A model generated the notes under the pieces. It saw only the letters and a list, made by a program, of their open reading frames with translations. It was not told where the DNA came from and ran no database searches. Both the position numbers and the translations under genes were made by a program. Positions 43,174-52,597 of a DNA stretch of 64,000 nucleotides are shown piece after piece; within the stretch, counting starts at the first letter, position 1; the number at the start of each line of letters is the position of its first letter. This DNA comes from Sulfitobacter sp. DFL-14. GTDB taxonomy: Bacteria > Pseudomonadota > Alphaproteobacteria > Rhodobacterales > Rhodobacteraceae. Where the stretch lies: contig NZ_QBFD01000015.1 in the NCBI RefSeq assembly GCF_003335585.1, forward strand, positions 909,083 through 973,082, in the 5' to 3' direction.

Positions 43174-44259
43174 CTATCGTCGGTAGACGTATTCGGGTGC
43201 TGCAATCTCGTGTACATCCTGCTCCAGCAGCGCATCCAGCACCGCACGGCCTTCGGACTTGCGGCAGACCGGATCGGGCGCCGCGGCATTACCCAGGACC
43301 GCCATCGCCTGACAACGGCAACCGCCAAAGTCGATATCCCGCCGATCGCAGGTCTGGCACAGTTCCGGCAACCAATCGGTGCCGCGATAGGCGTTGAAAG
43401 CGGGGCTGTTGTACCAGATTTCGGACAGCGGCAGGTCCTGCACGTTCTCGAAACTCAGTTGCGGGATCGTCTCGGCCGCATGGCAGGGCAGCACTGTGCC
43501 GTCGGGCGAGACATTGAGGCCTGTCGACCCCCAGCCATTCATGCAGGCCTTGGGAAAGTCGGAATAGTAATCCGGCGGCACGAAGTCGATCACCAGTGCG
43601 CCGCGCAACTCTTCCACAGCTTTTGCCACTGCCGCCTTGGCTACATCGACCTGCGCCCGGCTTGGCTGCAATTGCGCGCGATTGATCAGCGCCCAGCCCT
43701 GGAACTGCACGCAGGCAATCTCGATCCGCCGCGCTCCCAGGTGTTGCGCCATGCTTATCGTGGCCTGCAGATCGTCGAGGTTGGCCCGGTGCATCACGGC
43801 GTTCAGGGTCAGTGGAAAACCGATGTCGGCAATCACCCTGGCCACATGCATCTTGCGGTCAAAACCGCCCTTGTAGCCGCCGATCCGGTCCGCCATCGCG
43901 GCGGTGACACCCTGCAGGGACAATTGCACGTGATCGAGACCGGCCTCATCCAGCTCCTTCAGGCGGCGTTCGGTCAACCCGATGCCCGAGGTGATCAGAT
44001 TGGTATAAAGCCCCGCCTCGCGCGCAGCCGCGACGAGTTCGACAAGATCGCGGCGCGAGGCGGGCTCGCCCCCCGACAAATGAAGTTGCAGCACGCCAAG
44101 GGCGGCGGCCTGCCGGAACACATCCGCCCAGGCTTCGGTCGAAAGCTCTCTCTCCTTGCCGGTCAGCTCGGTCGGGTTCGAGCAATAGGGACAGGCCAGC
44201 GGGCAGCGATGGGTCAGTTCCGCCAACATCGCCATCGGCGGATCAACGCGGTCTGACAT
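43174..44259 (-). CDS. pqqE: PqqE radical SAM peptide cyclase
   Basis: PqqE forms the Glu-Tyr C-C crosslink in PqqA, the first step of PQQ synthesis. The 361-aa product has the radical SAM cluster motif CPLACPYC (residues 19-26), the SAM-binding LSGGEP, and a C-terminal SPASM region with auxiliary-cluster Cys residues (CMNGWGS, CHAAE, CQTCDRRDIDFGGCRCQA, C near the end). The start overlaps pqqD by 17 bases. It works with PqqD, which delivers PqqA. Confidence 0.96.
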   Translation of the reverse strand: MSDRVDPPMAMLAELTHRCPLACPYCSNPTELTGKERELSTEAWADVFRQAAALGVLQLHLSGGEPASRRDLVELVAAAREAGLYTNLITSGIGLTERRLKELDEAGLDHVQLSLQGVTAAMADRIGGYKGGFDRKMHVARVIADIGFPLTLNAVMHRANLDDLQATISMAQHLGARRIEIACVQFQGWALINRAQLQPSRAQVDVAKAAVAKAVEELRGALVIDFVPPDYYSDFPKACMNGWGSTGLNVSPDGTVLPCHAAETIPQLSFENVQDLPLSEIWYNSPAFNAYRGTDWLPELCQTCDRRDIDFGGCRCQAMAVLGNAAAPDPVCRKSEGRAVLDALLEQDVHEIAAPEYVYRR

Positions 44260-44524
44260 GCACCATCCCCTTCTCGACCAGGTCCTGGACGAAAGCCATC
44301 ACATCGGGTTCGATCACATCCAGCGGCGCATCATATACCTGCGACAAAGCATGGGAAATCTCGGAAAGGCAGGCAACGCCGTCCAGTCTGCCCAGCACCG
44401 CCACACCCACCTGATCCAGCATCAGCACGCGTTCCGGGCCCAGCAGGACCTCGGTCTCCCGTACCCTGTCGAAACAGGTTCGCACTCCGCGGGGCAGGAA
44501 TGGCACATCTTCCCGCTGCATCAT
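44243..44524 (-). CDS. pqqD: PqqD peptide chaperone
   Basis: PqqD is the small winged-helix-like chaperone that binds PqqA and presents it to PqqE. From the ATG at 44524 the product is 93 aa, as usual, with LPRGVRTCFDRVRETEVLLGPERVL and then ILGRLDG-like spacing (AVLGRLDGVACLSEI). The start was chosen for the four-base overlap with the pqqC stop and the length match; upstream codons in frame lie within pqqC. Confidence 0.9.
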   Translation of the reverse strand: MMQREDVPFLPRGVRTCFDRVRETEVLLGPERVLMLDQVGVAVLGRLDGVACLSEISHALSQVYDAPLDVIEPDVMAFVQDLVEKGMVHVRPR

Positions 44525-45264
44525 GCCAGACCCTGGCCCGGCAGCCAGCCACCAGGCGGAATGCGCCCCGGTTCGACATAGGCATACCAAAGCGCGTCAA
44601 GCTGTGCCCAAAGCACCTCGGTCTTGAAGATCAGCGCCCGCACGGCGGCGTCCTGATCGGTGCGGGTGCGGGCGTTGTCCATCACCCATTGCAGGCCAAA
44701 GGCCACGTCCTTGGGGGCTTCGGTCAGCCGGTTCCGGAAATAGGACAGGGTATCTGTGTTTGCAAAGTCGTAGTGTTCGAGCAGGCCCGCAATACGGTTC
44801 TTGTGGATGGCAGGGGCGAAGAGCTCGGTCAGCGACGACGCCACCGCGGGCAGCAGCGGCTCGTCCCGCACGAACCGCACATAGGCATCCACCGCAAACC
44901 GGGTGGCGGGCAGGATCCCGACCTCCGACCGCACGTAATCGGGGTCAAGCCCCACACCTTCGGCCAGCTTCAACCAACGCGCGATACCGCCCTCTCCGGG
45001 CGCGCGGCCGTCGTGATCTTCGATCCGCGACCGCCATTCGCGGCGCAGGTCGGGGTCGTTTACCCGCGACATGAATGCCGCGTCCTTCATCGGGATCCGG
45101 GTCTGGTAATAGTAGCGGTTGATCACCCAGGCGCGCACCTGATCCGGAGTGCAGCCGCCGGAATGCAGCAGTTCATGGAACGGATGCTTGTCGTGATACT
45201 GCCGGTCCCCGATGGCGCGCAGGCGGGCCTCGAAATCTGCCGGGCTGTCGGGCGTGTCGGTCAC
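44521..45264 (-). CDS. pqqC: PqqC pyrroloquinoline quinone synthase
   Basis: PqqC catalyses the last ring closure and eight-electron oxidation to PQQ. The 247-aa product carries the family pattern YHDKHPFHELLHSGGCTPDQVRAW (residues of about 23-46; catalytic His residues in HPFHELLHSG), NRYYYQTRIPMKDAA, and QWVMDNARTRTDQDAAVRAL. The start is GTG at 45264, overlapping the pqqB stop (GTGA). The length matches the family. Confidence 0.96.
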   Translation of the reverse strand: MTDTPDSPADFEARLRAIGDRQYHDKHPFHELLHSGGCTPDQVRAWVINRYYYQTRIPMKDAAFMSRVNDPDLRREWRSRIEDHDGRAPGEGGIARWLKLAEGVGLDPDYVRSEVGILPATRFAVDAYVRFVRDEPLLPAVASSLTELFAPAIHKNRIAGLLEHYDFANTDTLSYFRNRLTEAPKDVAFGLQWVMDNARTRTDQDAAVRALIFKTEVLWAQLDALWYAYVEPGRIPPGGWLPGQGLA

Positions 45265-46148
45265 AGCGTAATCTCCAGTCCGTCGCTGGCAAACTCCCAG
45301 TTCGCGGCCAATACCGCGGCCCGTTCCGGGCTGTCGGGCTGCAGGACCGGATTGGTGTTGTTGATGTGGATGTACATCTTGCGTCCCTCAATATCCGCCA
45401 GCCGTTCGAGACTCCCCAGCGTGCCGTTTTGCGGCACATGTCCCATGCGCGCCCCGGTCTTTTCGCCGGTACCTGTGCGCTGCATATCGTCATTGTTCCA
45501 GACCGTCCCGTCAAAGAGCAACAGATCGAGCCCCTGCAAACGCCGCTTCAGCCAATCGGGGATTGCAGCACATCCCGGCACATAGGCCACCCGCCGCCCG
45601 CCGCTTTCCAGAAGCAGGCCCACCGTCTGCTCGCCAACCTCTTCAAGGTTCAGTTCATCACCTTCAAGAAACAGTGCCACCTTGCCGGGCACCGCAAACG
45701 GGGTGACGGTCAGACCGGGCACGGGCTCAAAACTGGCATCAAGTTCAATCCGTTGCTGTTTCACCAGCTCAGGGTCCAGAACGCCGAACACCGAATTGCT
45801 GTTCAGGATGTCGAGGCCGCTGGCCGTCGCATAGACCGCAAAAGGCGTTTTTTCACGCAAGGTCAGCGCACCGGCGATGTGATCAATGTCGCCATTGGTC
45901 AGCACCAGGGCCGCAATCGGCGTATCGCGCAGACCACGCGGGTGCAGCTGCGGAGTCATCTCGAATTGGCCGCGGATATCGGGTGAGGCATTCAGAATCA
46001 CCCAGTCTGCCCTGTCGGGCGAAACCGCTACCGAAGACTGCGTCATCTGCGGGATCAGCCCGGCGCGCGCGTCCGCACAATTCCTGCAGCCGCAATTCCA
46101 CTGGGGCAGCCCGCCGCCGGCGCCTGCCCCGAGTATCACCAGTTTCAT
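45261..46148 (-). CDS. pqqB: PqqB metallo-hydrolase-fold PQQ synthesis protein
   Basis: PqqB is a beta-lactamase-fold protein that hydroxylates Tyr of the processed PqqA peptide. The 295-aa product opens with LGAGAGGGLPQWNCGC and CADARAG, then has LVLTNGDIDHIAG (metal-site motif, with the ND-x-DH variation typical of PqqB) and the C-terminal NTNPVL run that gives a conserved HINNTNPVL. The ATG is at 46148, and its stop overlaps the pqqC start. Confidence 0.96.
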   Translation of the reverse strand: MKLVILGAGAGGGLPQWNCGCRNCADARAGLIPQMTQSSVAVSPDRADWVILNASPDIRGQFEMTPQLHPRGLRDTPIAALVLTNGDIDHIAGALTLREKTPFAVYATASGLDILNSNSVFGVLDPELVKQQRIELDASFEPVPGLTVTPFAVPGKVALFLEGDELNLEEVGEQTVGLLLESGGRRVAYVPGCAAIPDWLKRRLQGLDLLLFDGTVWNNDDMQRTGTGEKTGARMGHVPQNGTLGSLERLADIEGRKMYIHINNTNPVLQPDSPERAAVLAANWEFASDGLEITL

Positions 46149-46161
46149 GTCATTGAAGTGG

Positions 46162-46269
46162 TCAGATCACTTCACGACCGGCGTCACGGTCATCGTCTTC
46201 ACCGGGGCCGTACATGTTGATCTCCATGCCGCACTTGATTTCCCGTGCCATTGGTTTGTTCCATGCCAT
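46162..46269 (-). CDS. pqqA: PqqA precursor peptide, 35 aa
   Basis: PqqA is the ribosomal substrate of PQQ synthesis. The frame encodes 35 residues (MAWNKPMAREIKCGMEINMY...) with the conserved Glu16 and Tyr20 in M-E-I-N-M-Y, which are crosslinked by PqqE to become PQQ. The ATG follows a strong GGGAGGA site. It is the first gene of the pqqABCDE-VWA operon, and pqqB starts 13 bases after its stop. The small size makes it easy to miss. Confidence 0.95.
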   Translation of the reverse strand: MAWNKPMAREIKCGMEINMYGPGEDDDRDAGREVI

Positions 46270-46436
46270 TGTGCATTCCTCCCTGTTGATGGTCTTTTCA
46301 TATCCGGAAACGGCACCGCAAAATATGCGACTTTAGGACTATATCGCAGCCGGCACTTTAGTCCAAAAGACCAAGGTCTAATGGATCGCGACCGCTTCAG
46401 AACCTAGAAATACGGGGCACAACAAAGGGTCTGATC
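46270..46436. promoter_or_regulatory. Divergent pqqA/cytochrome c promoter region
   Basis: The gap between pqqA and the cytochrome c gene. It holds two inverted repeats: GGACTA-N17-TAGTCC at 46336-46364 and AGACC-AA-GGTCT at 46368-46379. These may be activator sites for the alcohol-oxidation genes, but no promoter elements were assigned. Confidence 0.5.
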
Positions 46437-46832
46437 ATGCAATCAATCAACTGTCTTCTGGTCACCGCTTTGCTGGCCATGCCCATGCCCGCTCTGGCCG
46501 AGGGTGACGCTGAGAAAGGTGAAAAAGTCTTTCGAAAATGCCGCTCCTGCCACGAGGTCGGCCCGGATGCCAAGGACAAGACCGGCCCAGCCCTGAACGG
46601 CATTGTCGGTGCCGCGGCGGGCGCATCGCCGGATTTCGGGTATTCCAACGCAATGAAAGAAGCGGCGGAGGCGGGGTTGGTCTGGGACGAAGCTTCACTC
46701 GCCGCCTTCCTGACCAAGCCTCGGGATTTCCTCAAGGGCACCCAGATGTCATTTCCCGGCCTGCGCAAGGAAGCGGACGTGGCAAATGTGATCGCCTATC
46801 TCGCCCGGCTACAAGCCGTGGCAGAGAACTGA
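46437..46832 (+). CDS. Cytochrome c2-like c-type cytochrome
   Basis: A 131-aa monoheme cytochrome with a signal peptide (CLLVTALLAMPMPALA) and CRSCH heme site (near residue 35), then KTGPALNGIVG and the distal ligand region KGTQMSFPGLRK. It matches small class I cytochrome c2 proteins that carry electrons from periplasmic dehydrogenases to the terminal oxidase. It diverges from pqqA, so it may be co-regulated with PQQ production, and it could accept electrons from the XoxF/PedF-like pair. Confidence 0.88.
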   Translation: MQSINCLLVTALLAMPMPALAEGDAEKGEKVFRKCRSCHEVGPDAKDKTGPALNGIVGAAAGASPDFGYSNAMKEAAEAGLVWDEASLAAFLTKPRDFLKGTQMSFPGLRKEADVANVIAYLARLQAVAEN

Positions 46833-46841
46833 AGGAATATT

Positions 46842-46855
46842 CCAAACTTGTTTGG
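46842..46855. terminator. Small hairpin between convergent cytochrome c and queF
   Basis: A 6-base stem CCAAAC/GTTTGG with a 2-base loop sits 10 bases after the cytochrome stop. Weak by stem length and without a T-run; a terminator role is only suggested by position. Confidence 0.3.
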
Positions 46856-46886
46856 CAAAGTCTGAATTCAGGGCCGTTCGCGCATG

Positions 46887-47351
46887 TCAGCCCCGGCCAC
46901 GGTAAGGCGGCACACCCTGGTCGGGGATCCACACGCCGTCCGGCATGGGGCCGGTCTGCCAGAACACGTCAATCGGTATGCCTCCGCGCGGATACCAATA
47001 GCCGCCGATCCGGAGCCATTGCGGATCAAGGAAGTCGGCCAACCTGCGGGCGATGGAGATGGTGCAATCCTCGTGGAAAGCGCCGTGGTTGCGAAAAGAG
47101 GTCAGGAACAGCTTGAGCGATTTCGATTCCACCAGCCACGGCCCGGGCACATAGTCGATCACCAGATGGGCAAAATCCGGCTGTCCGGTCATCGGGCAAA
47201 GCGAGGTGAATTCAGGCGCCGTGAAACGCACGTTATAGGCAACGTCGGCCTGCGGGTTCGGCACGCGCTCCAGTTCCGCATCCTCCGGGCTGGCGGGAAT
47301 GCGGGTCTCGCCGCCGAGTTGTTTGAGATTGCTGTAGATATCTTGGGTCAT
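46887..47351 (-). CDS. queF: QueF NADPH-dependent 7-cyano-7-deazaguanine reductase
   Basis: QueF reduces preQ0 to preQ1 in queuosine synthesis. The 154-aa product is the short (unimodular) type, with the catalytic Cys in [13 protein letters not shown] (residues of about 47-59), the QueF motif [22 protein letters not shown] and a C-terminal ending typical of the family. It is the last gene of the queC-queD-queE-queF operon, with a 16-base gap from queE. Confidence 0.95.
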   Translation of the reverse strand: MTQDIYSNLKQLGGETRIPASPEDAELERVPNPQADVAYNVRFTAPEFTSLCPMTGQPDFAHLVIDYVPGPWLVESKSLKLFLTSFRNHGAFHEDCTISIARRLADFLDPQWLRIGGYWYPRGGIPIDVFWQTGPMPDGVWIPDQGVPPYRGRG

Positions 47352-47367
47352 GGAAGTCTCCGTCAGG

Positions 47368-48075
47368 TCAGACGCCGCGCTTGTTGCCCCAGATCAGGAC
47401 ATGAAGCTGCGGCAGGATGCGGGGGGCGAACCAGCCATCGGCCATCGCCTTTCCGGTGAGCCAGCCCAGCCGGTCGGCCAGGGCCTGCGGATCGACAGGG
47501 GTGGCAGGATCGACCTCGGGGTTGCCGGGCTGGAGATAGAGCGGCAGGTCAGCGTAGCGGCTGTGAACCTCGCGCGCCCATTGGTAATCTATCTCATCGA
47601 AGATCACGATCTTCATCACCTGTTGGCGCGCCGCGGCCCCCAGTTCCATGCAGGCGTCGAAGGCGGTCCAGTCCACCTCCTCGCCGCTGGATGGCGGTTT
47701 GGGCGAGAGCACCAGCGTGTCGAGATCGGAAAACCACGGCCTGGCAATTGATCCCTGAGTCTCGCAGGCAAAGCGATAGCCCGCCGGGCGCCCCAGTGCG
47801 ATCAGCGGGCCAAAGTCCTGTATGGCCGGATTGCCGCCGGACAGCGACACCGTCAAAGGGCGACCCCCGGAGAGCTGGCGCACCTTGTCCCAGACCGCTT
47901 CGGTGGAAAGCGCGGCCCAGCCGTGACGATACTGGCTGTCCACCGCATGCAGACTGTCGCACCAGCTGCAGCGGTAATCGCAACCCCCCGCGCGGACAAA
48001 AACGGTAGGTTCCCCGATCAGCGCCCCCTCGCCCTGGATCGTGGGCCCGAAAATCTCGGCAATGCGCAGGGTCAT
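47368..48075 (-). CDS. queE: QueE 7-carboxy-7-deazaguanine synthase
   Basis: Radical SAM enzyme that makes CDG from the QueD product. From the ATG at 48075 the product is 235 aa, with [20 protein letters not shown] at the start and the cluster motif CDYRCSWCD (C-x3-C-x2-C). The SAM-region motif here reads SLSGGNPA in place of the TGGEP of the larger group. The start overlaps the queD stop (ATGA), fixing it; a much longer upstream frame passes through queD and queC and was rejected. Confidence 0.93.
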   Translation of the reverse strand: MTLRIAEIFGPTIQGEGALIGEPTVFVRAGGCDYRCSWCDSLHAVDSQYRHGWAALSTEAVWDKVRQLSGGRPLTVSLSGGNPAIQDFGPLIALGRPAGYRFACETQGSIARPWFSDLDTLVLSPKPPSSGEEVDWTAFDACMELGAAARQQVMKIVIFDEIDYQWAREVHSRYADLPLYLQPGNPEVDPATPVDPQALADRLGWLTGKAMADGWFAPRILPQLHVLIWGNKRGV

Positions 48076-48425
48076 GGCCGGTATTCCGCCCATGTCTTGG
48101 GCGTCTCGCTTACCAGCACGGCGCAGCACTCGGGCCAGCGTGCGGCACACCAGTCGTAGAAGTGTTTCGCCATGTTCTCTGCCGTGGACGGGGCGTCCAT
48201 CACATCGTTCAGATGCCGGTGATCGAAGGTATCGTCGATATAGGTCTTGAGCAGCTTGAGGTCGTGATAGTCGCGCACGAAGCCGTCCCCGTTCAACGTA
48301 GGTGAGGCCAGTTCGACGACGACGATGTAATTGTGCCCGTGCAGGCGGGCACATTGGTGATCCTGGGGAAGATGGCTCAGCTGATGGCTGGCGGAGAAGT
48401 GAAATTCCTTGCGAATGCGAAACAT
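48072..48425 (-). CDS. queD: QueD 6-carboxytetrahydropterin synthase
   Basis: QueD converts dihydroneopterin triphosphate to carboxytetrahydropterin. From the ATG at 48425 the product is 117 aa with [18 protein letters not shown] (zinc-binding His and catalytic Cys) and a FDHRHLND motif. The start gives a one-base overlap with the queC stop, and the length matches the family. Its stop overlaps the queE start. Confidence 0.94.
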   Translation of the reverse strand: MFRIRKEFHFSASHQLSHLPQDHQCARLHGHNYIVVVELASPTLNGDGFVRDYHDLKLLKTYIDDTFDHRHLNDVMDAPSTAENMAKHFYDWCAARWPECCAVLVSETPKTWAEYRP

Positions 48426-49126
48426 CAGGCTGCACCCCGCCTGGCCAGCGCCTCGGTCCAATAATCCGGATCGGCATAAGGCGTCGGGTCAGCGACCACG
48501 GCCAGATGGAAGGCTTCGCGCCGCTCGACACAGGTGCCGCAGCGCCCGCAATGAACCTCGCCGCCCTTGTAGCAGGACCATGTCTCGGCAAAGGGGGTGT
48601 CATGCTGCGCGCCCTGGCGGACAATCTCGGCTTTGCTCTGTTCGACAAAAGGCGCGTGCAGTCGCACCTCGGCATAGCCCTCCAGTGCCGCCTGCTGCAT
48701 TGCGTCAAAGGCGCGGGTAAAGCCGGGGCGACAGTCGGGATAGATAAAGTGGTCGCCGCCATGCACGGCGGTGGCGACGGCGTCATCTCCCTGCGCCGCA
48801 GCGATGCCAAAACCGATGGACAACATGATCGCATTGCGGTTGGGCACGACGGTGATGCGCATCGTTTCTTCGGCGTAATGGCCGTCAGGCACGTCGATAT
48901 CGTCGGTCAGGGCTGACCCCGAAAGCGCCGCACCGATGCCGCGCATGTCGATCAGGTGAAAGGGAACGCCCAACCGTTCGGCAGCGGCTTTTGCAAAACC
49001 GACCTCCTTGCGGTGGCGTTGACCATAGTCAAAGGAGACAAGCCGGGTGAGCTGATGCTCACGGGCTGTGATATGCGCAAGCGACACGGAATCGAGTCCG
49101 CCTGAGCAGATGACGAGAGTTTTCAT
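48425..49126 (-). CDS. queC: QueC 7-cyano-7-deazaguanine synthase
   Basis: QueC turns CDG into preQ0 using ATP and ammonia. The 233-aa product has the PP-loop SGGLDS (residues 8-13) and the C-terminal zinc Cys cluster ([15 protein letters not shown], near 185-200). It is the first gene of the que operon. The 291 bases upstream hold no recognisable preQ1 riboswitch. Confidence 0.95.
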   Translation of the reverse strand: MKTLVICSGGLDSVSLAHITAREHQLTRLVSFDYGQRHRKEVGFAKAAAERLGVPFHLIDMRGIGAALSGSALTDDIDVPDGHYAEETMRITVVPNRNAIMLSIGFGIAAAQGDDAVATAVHGGDHFIYPDCRPGFTRAFDAMQQAALEGYAEVRLHAPFVEQSKAEIVRQGAQHDTPFAETWSCYKGGEVHCGRCGTCVERREAFHLAVVADPTPYADPDYWTEALARRGAA

Positions 49127-49417
49127 TTTCAGGGCCCTTGTTTTGATGTCCGGGTAGGCTGCGACCGGATGGCGGGCCTTATTTCAGAATCCGCGCGGGT
49201 TGCAAGGGACGTCGGGACCCTTCGCGAAAGTTTGATGCGGATCCTTGGTCCGGGGCCGGTTTTCGTCTGCGGGACGCCGCACCGGCGGCATTGGGCCGAG
49301 AGCGTCATGATCCTTCCTTCGGGACGCGCAACTCATCCCCAAGGCGCCTGAACCGGAAAGCAGGAGGCCCAAATCACGATCAAGACACGCACCCTTCACC
49401 GGGATTGCCGGGCGCAA
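49127..49417. other. Intergenic region upstream of queC
   Basis: GC-rich, without an open frame that has a start signal. It should hold the queC promoter and the end region of the racemase gene. A preQ1 riboswitch was looked for and not seen. Confidence 0.4.
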
Positions 49418-50101
49418 TCAAATGGCCGAGTACGCTCCAATCTTTGAAGTACCCAACCGATTGTTCACGAGCGCCTCGGCAAAGGTGACACCTGCTGCGA
49501 CACCATCGATAACCGGCAGTCCAAATTCCTCACTGAGCCGCGCCATGAGATCCGCCATCCCGGCACACCCCAGAACAATTGCTTCTGTATTGTCTTGCTC
49601 GATTGACTCGCGGATTTCAGACCTGATTTTGAACAATGTTGCCGGATCGCCCTCTTCCAGTTTCAAGACAGGAATGTCTGTTGCACGCACACGCGCGCAT
49701 TTTTGGGCCAGCCCATAGCGCATAAGGTTGTTTTCCAGACCGGGTACAGAACGTGAGAGCGTTGTTATGACGCTGAACTTGTTGGCGATCATGCTGGCTG
49801 CGTGATAGGCGGCCTCGCCGATGCCCAGAACAGGCACCGAGACGAGTGTCCGCACGGCATCGACGCCAGTGTCATCGAAACAGGCAATGACGATTGCATC
49901 GACATCCGGATGCCGCGAAACCTCGGCCAGCAGGCCGGGGATGCAGGTGGCAACGTCAAGAAAACCCTGAATACTGGCCGGTCCGTCTTGCGAGTTGCTG
50001 GCAATGATCTCGGTGTCAGGGCGGGCAACGGCCCGCGCGGCAATCGCGATCTTGTCTGTCATGGATCGGGTCGTATTCGGGTTGATGACCAGGATTTTCA
50101 T
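49418..50101 (-). CDS. Asp/Glu/hydantoin racemase family protein
   Basis: A 227-aa cytoplasmic enzyme of the racemase fold: ILVINPNTTRSMTDKI at the start, and two catalytic Cys in ACFDDTG (near 74) and LGCAGM (near 178), so it should be active. The substrate may be hydantoins or another amide or amino acid derivative, not determined by sequence. It is the last gene of the Liv-type transporter operon (livF stop 6 bases upstream), implying it handles the imported compound. Confidence 0.88.
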   Translation of the reverse strand: MKILVINPNTTRSMTDKIAIAARAVARPDTEIIASNSQDGPASIQGFLDVATCIPGLLAEVSRHPDVDAIVIACFDDTGVDAVRTLVSVPVLGIGEAAYHAASMIANKFSVITTLSRSVPGLENNLMRYGLAQKCARVRATDIPVLKLEEGDPATLFKIRSEIRESIEQDNTEAIVLGCAGMADLMARLSEEFGLPVIDGVAAGVTFAEALVNNRLGTSKIGAYSAI

Positions 50102-50107
50102 ATCAGT

Positions 50108-50830
50108 TCACACCTCACCGCCAAGGTAGGCGGCCTTGATCCGGTCATCGTGCAGCAATTCTTTGGAGTTGCCTTCGATGACAACGTTCCCGGTCGCCAT
50201 CGCATAGGCACGGTGCGAAATGCTCAGCGCCATGCGCGAGTTCTGCTCTACCAGCAGCACTGACACGCCTTCGTCGCGGTTGATCGCCACGATGGAGCGG
50301 GCAATGTCCTGCACCAGCTTGGGCGCGATCCCGAGGCTGGGTTCGTCCAGCAGCAAAAGCTTGGGCTTGGCCATGAGCGCACGGCCGATCACCATCATCT
50401 GTTGTTCACCACCCGAAAGGGTTCCCGCGGCCTGAGAGTAGCGTTCCTTCAGGCGCGGAAATCGCGTCAGAATGCTGTCCAGAGTGTTCTGGATGTCGGC
50501 TTTGTCGCTGCGGGTGAAGGCCCCCATCATCAGGTTGTCCTTGACTGACATGAAGGGGAACACGCGGCGGCCTTCGGGCACCATGGCAATGCCCCGCCTG
50601 ACGATGTCCGACGGATCAGTGCAATCTACACGCGCGCCCTCAAAAGTCACAGAGCCGCTTTTCGGCTTGGCCAGACCGGTGATGGCGCGCAGGATTGATG
50701 ACTTGCCTGCACCATTGGCCCCGATCAGGGCAACGGTTTCCCCCTGGTTCACGTTCAGCGACACACCTTTCAGCGCGTAAACATGATCGTAGTAAAGTTC
50801 GACGTCTTTGAAATCCAACATGGCTGTCAT
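50108..50830 (-). CDS. livF: LivF-type ABC transporter ATPase
   Basis: A 240-aa Liv-type ATPase: GANGAGKSSILRAI (Walker A), LSGGEQQMMVIGRAL signature, LLLDEPSLG (Walker B). It powers a branched-chain amino acid- or amide-type importer with LivG and the two permeases. It follows livG after 3 bases. The start is the ATG at 50830; a second ATG three codons in is possible. Confidence 0.94.
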   Translation of the reverse strand: MTAMLDFKDVELYYDHVYALKGVSLNVNQGETVALIGANGAGKSSILRAITGLAKPKSGSVTFEGARVDCTDPSDIVRRGIAMVPEGRRVFPFMSVKDNLMMGAFTRSDKADIQNTLDSILTRFPRLKERYSQAAGTLSGGEQQMMVIGRALMAKPKLLLLDEPSLGIAPKLVQDIARSIVAINRDEGVSVLLVEQNSRMALSISHRAYAMATGNVVIEGNSKELLHDDRIKAAYLGGEV

Positions 50831-50833
50831 GGC

Positions 50834-51616
50834 TTACATCCCTATCTCGTCGTCGACACTGCCGAGATAAGCCTCGATGACCTTCTCGTTGTTCTGGATT
50901 TCAGAAGGTGTGCCCTCGGCGATTTTCTCACCGAAGTTCAGCACGACAATCCGGTCCGAGATGCTCATGACCGCGGGCATGTCGTGCTCTACCAGCATCA
51001 CCGTCACCCCGCGCTCGTCGCGCACAGACCGCACCAGATTGACCATATTCATGGTTTCATCATGGTTCATGCCCGCAAATGGCTCGTCCAGCAGCAGCAC
51101 CTTGGGGTCCGTCGCCAAGCCGATTGCAATGCCAAGCGCGCGCAGGCTGCCCTGCGGCAGATTGCTGGCCTGTTCTTTGCTGATGTCGGACATGCCAAGG
51201 AACTCCAGCAGTTCGTCGGCATATTTCCCAAAGGCGGTCACATCGTTCTTTGCCGTTTTCGATCCCCAGAAATATCCCGCAAGCGAGGCCCTGGCGCGCA
51301 GGTGCTGTGCCACCACAACGCTCTCGCGCACGGTCATGCTTTTGAAGATCGTGGTTTCCTGGAACGTGCGCACGACCCCTTTGCGCGCCACGATATGCGG
51401 CCTGAGGTTGGAGATACGCTCGCCCCGATAGATCACTTCGCCGGTGGTCGTTGGCGTGAAGGACGAGATCATCTTGAACAGCGTGGATTTGCCCGCACCG
51501 TTCGGCCCGATCACAGACAGGATTTCGTTTTCGGCAACGTCAAAACTGATGTCATTGTTTGCCGTCAGGCCACCGTATTTCTTGGTGACGTTCCTGACTT
51601 GAAGAAGCGGGCTCAT
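50834..51616 (-). CDS. livG: LivG-type ABC transporter ATPase
   Basis: A 260-aa Liv-type ATPase with GPNGAGKSTLFKMIS (Walker A), LPQGSLRALGIAIGLA (the signature is the LPQG variation common in LivG) and LLLDEPFAGMN (Walker B). It overlaps livM by four bases. Forms the ATPase pair with LivF. Confidence 0.94.
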   Translation of the reverse strand: MSPLLQVRNVTKKYGGLTANNDISFDVAENEILSVIGPNGAGKSTLFKMISSFTPTTTGEVIYRGERISNLRPHIVARKGVVRTFQETTIFKSMTVRESVVVAQHLRARASLAGYFWGSKTAKNDVTAFGKYADELLEFLGMSDISKEQASNLPQGSLRALGIAIGLATDPKVLLLDEPFAGMNHDETMNMVNLVRSVRDERGVTVMLVEHDMPAVMSISDRIVVLNFGEKIAEGTPSEIQNNEKVIEAYLGSVDDEIGM

Positions 51617-52593
51617 TTGTCACCTCCTTTGCCGAAACGGATGCTCAGCAGGCCGTTGGGAAGAAAGCGGATGATGACGATCAGGATCGTGGAATAGATC
51701 AGCATCTGGTATTTGCCGAACTCGAACAGCAGGTCCCAGCCAAAGTAGAGCACCAGTGTCCCGAGCATCGGACCAAAGACATAGCCAAGGCCGCCCAGAA
51801 AACAGTTCAGCATGAAGTTGACCGAATCCGCGACCTGAAAGCTGGAAGGATAGACCGACTGCGCGATGGATCCGAACATGGCCCCGCCAAGCCCGCCGAA
51901 AAAGCTGGAGATCGCAAAGATCACGATGCGGATATAGGCGATGTTCACCCCGATGGAACTGGCGAGTTCCTCGTTCTGCTGCATGGAACGGCAGAGATGC
52001 CCAAGGCGGGAATTCACCAGCCGGTAAAGTGCTGCATAGGTCAGGATCATGATGATGCAGGCGGTGTAATAGAAGGCCAGCTTGGTATTCTCCATCGCGG
52101 CAAAGTCAGGCAGGATCGGAATGCCGAAGACCGAAATGCCGGAAGGCAGCGGGATGTTTGAGATACCCTTGGCCCCGTTGGTGACGGGCAGCGCCAGGGC
52201 TGTCAGTGTGACAACCTGGGTCAGGACCAGCGTGATCATCGCGAAATAGACGCCGCGCAGGCGCAGGATCGGCAGGCCGATCAGGACCGCAACAACAGCC
52301 GCGAACAGACCCGCGGCAGGCAGCGAGATCCAGAATGACCAGCCCGCCTTGACCACCAGGATGGCCGAGACATAGGCGCCGATCAGCGCAAATGCCCCTT
52401 GGCCGATATTGATCCGGCCGATGTAGAAGGTCAGCCAGACCCCGGCGCTGGCAATGGCCAGCAGCGCGACAGAGGTGAGGGTAAAGTAGAAGTCCCAGCG
52501 CCCGGTTGCCCCGATGACGAGCGGCACGCCGATAAAGATCGCGAACAGGAATAACCCGACGCCGATAAGCTGTTTTGAGGAAAATCCAAACAT
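51613..52593 (-). CDS. livM: LivM-type ABC transporter permease
   Basis: A 326-aa permease with about nine membrane segments and the Liv permease motif NIGQGAFALIGAYVSA near 60-75 and GISNIPLPSG in a loop. It pairs with LivH. The gene starts 4 bases after livH and overlaps livG. Confidence 0.93.
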   Translation of the reverse strand: MFGFSSKQLIGVGLFLFAIFIGVPLVIGATGRWDFYFTLTSVALLAIASAGVWLTFYIGRINIGQGAFALIGAYVSAILVVKAGWSFWISLPAAGLFAAVVAVLIGLPILRLRGVYFAMITLVLTQVVTLTALALPVTNGAKGISNIPLPSGISVFGIPILPDFAAMENTKLAFYYTACIIMILTYAALYRLVNSRLGHLCRSMQQNEELASSIGVNIAYIRIVIFAISSFFGGLGGAMFGSIAQSVYPSSFQVADSVNFMLNCFLGGLGYVFGPMLGTLVLYFGWDLLFEFGKYQMLIYSTILIVIIRFLPNGLLSIRFGKGGDK

Positions 52594-52597
52594 CAGT

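Noticed and set aside
47368..48834. Long 488-codon version of queE
   Set aside because: The upstream half runs through queD and queC in another frame; the ATG at 48075 with the ATGA overlap fits the family length.
49127..49417. preQ1 riboswitch before queC
   Set aside because: No preQ1-I-like stem-loop with an A-rich tail was found on the coding strand.
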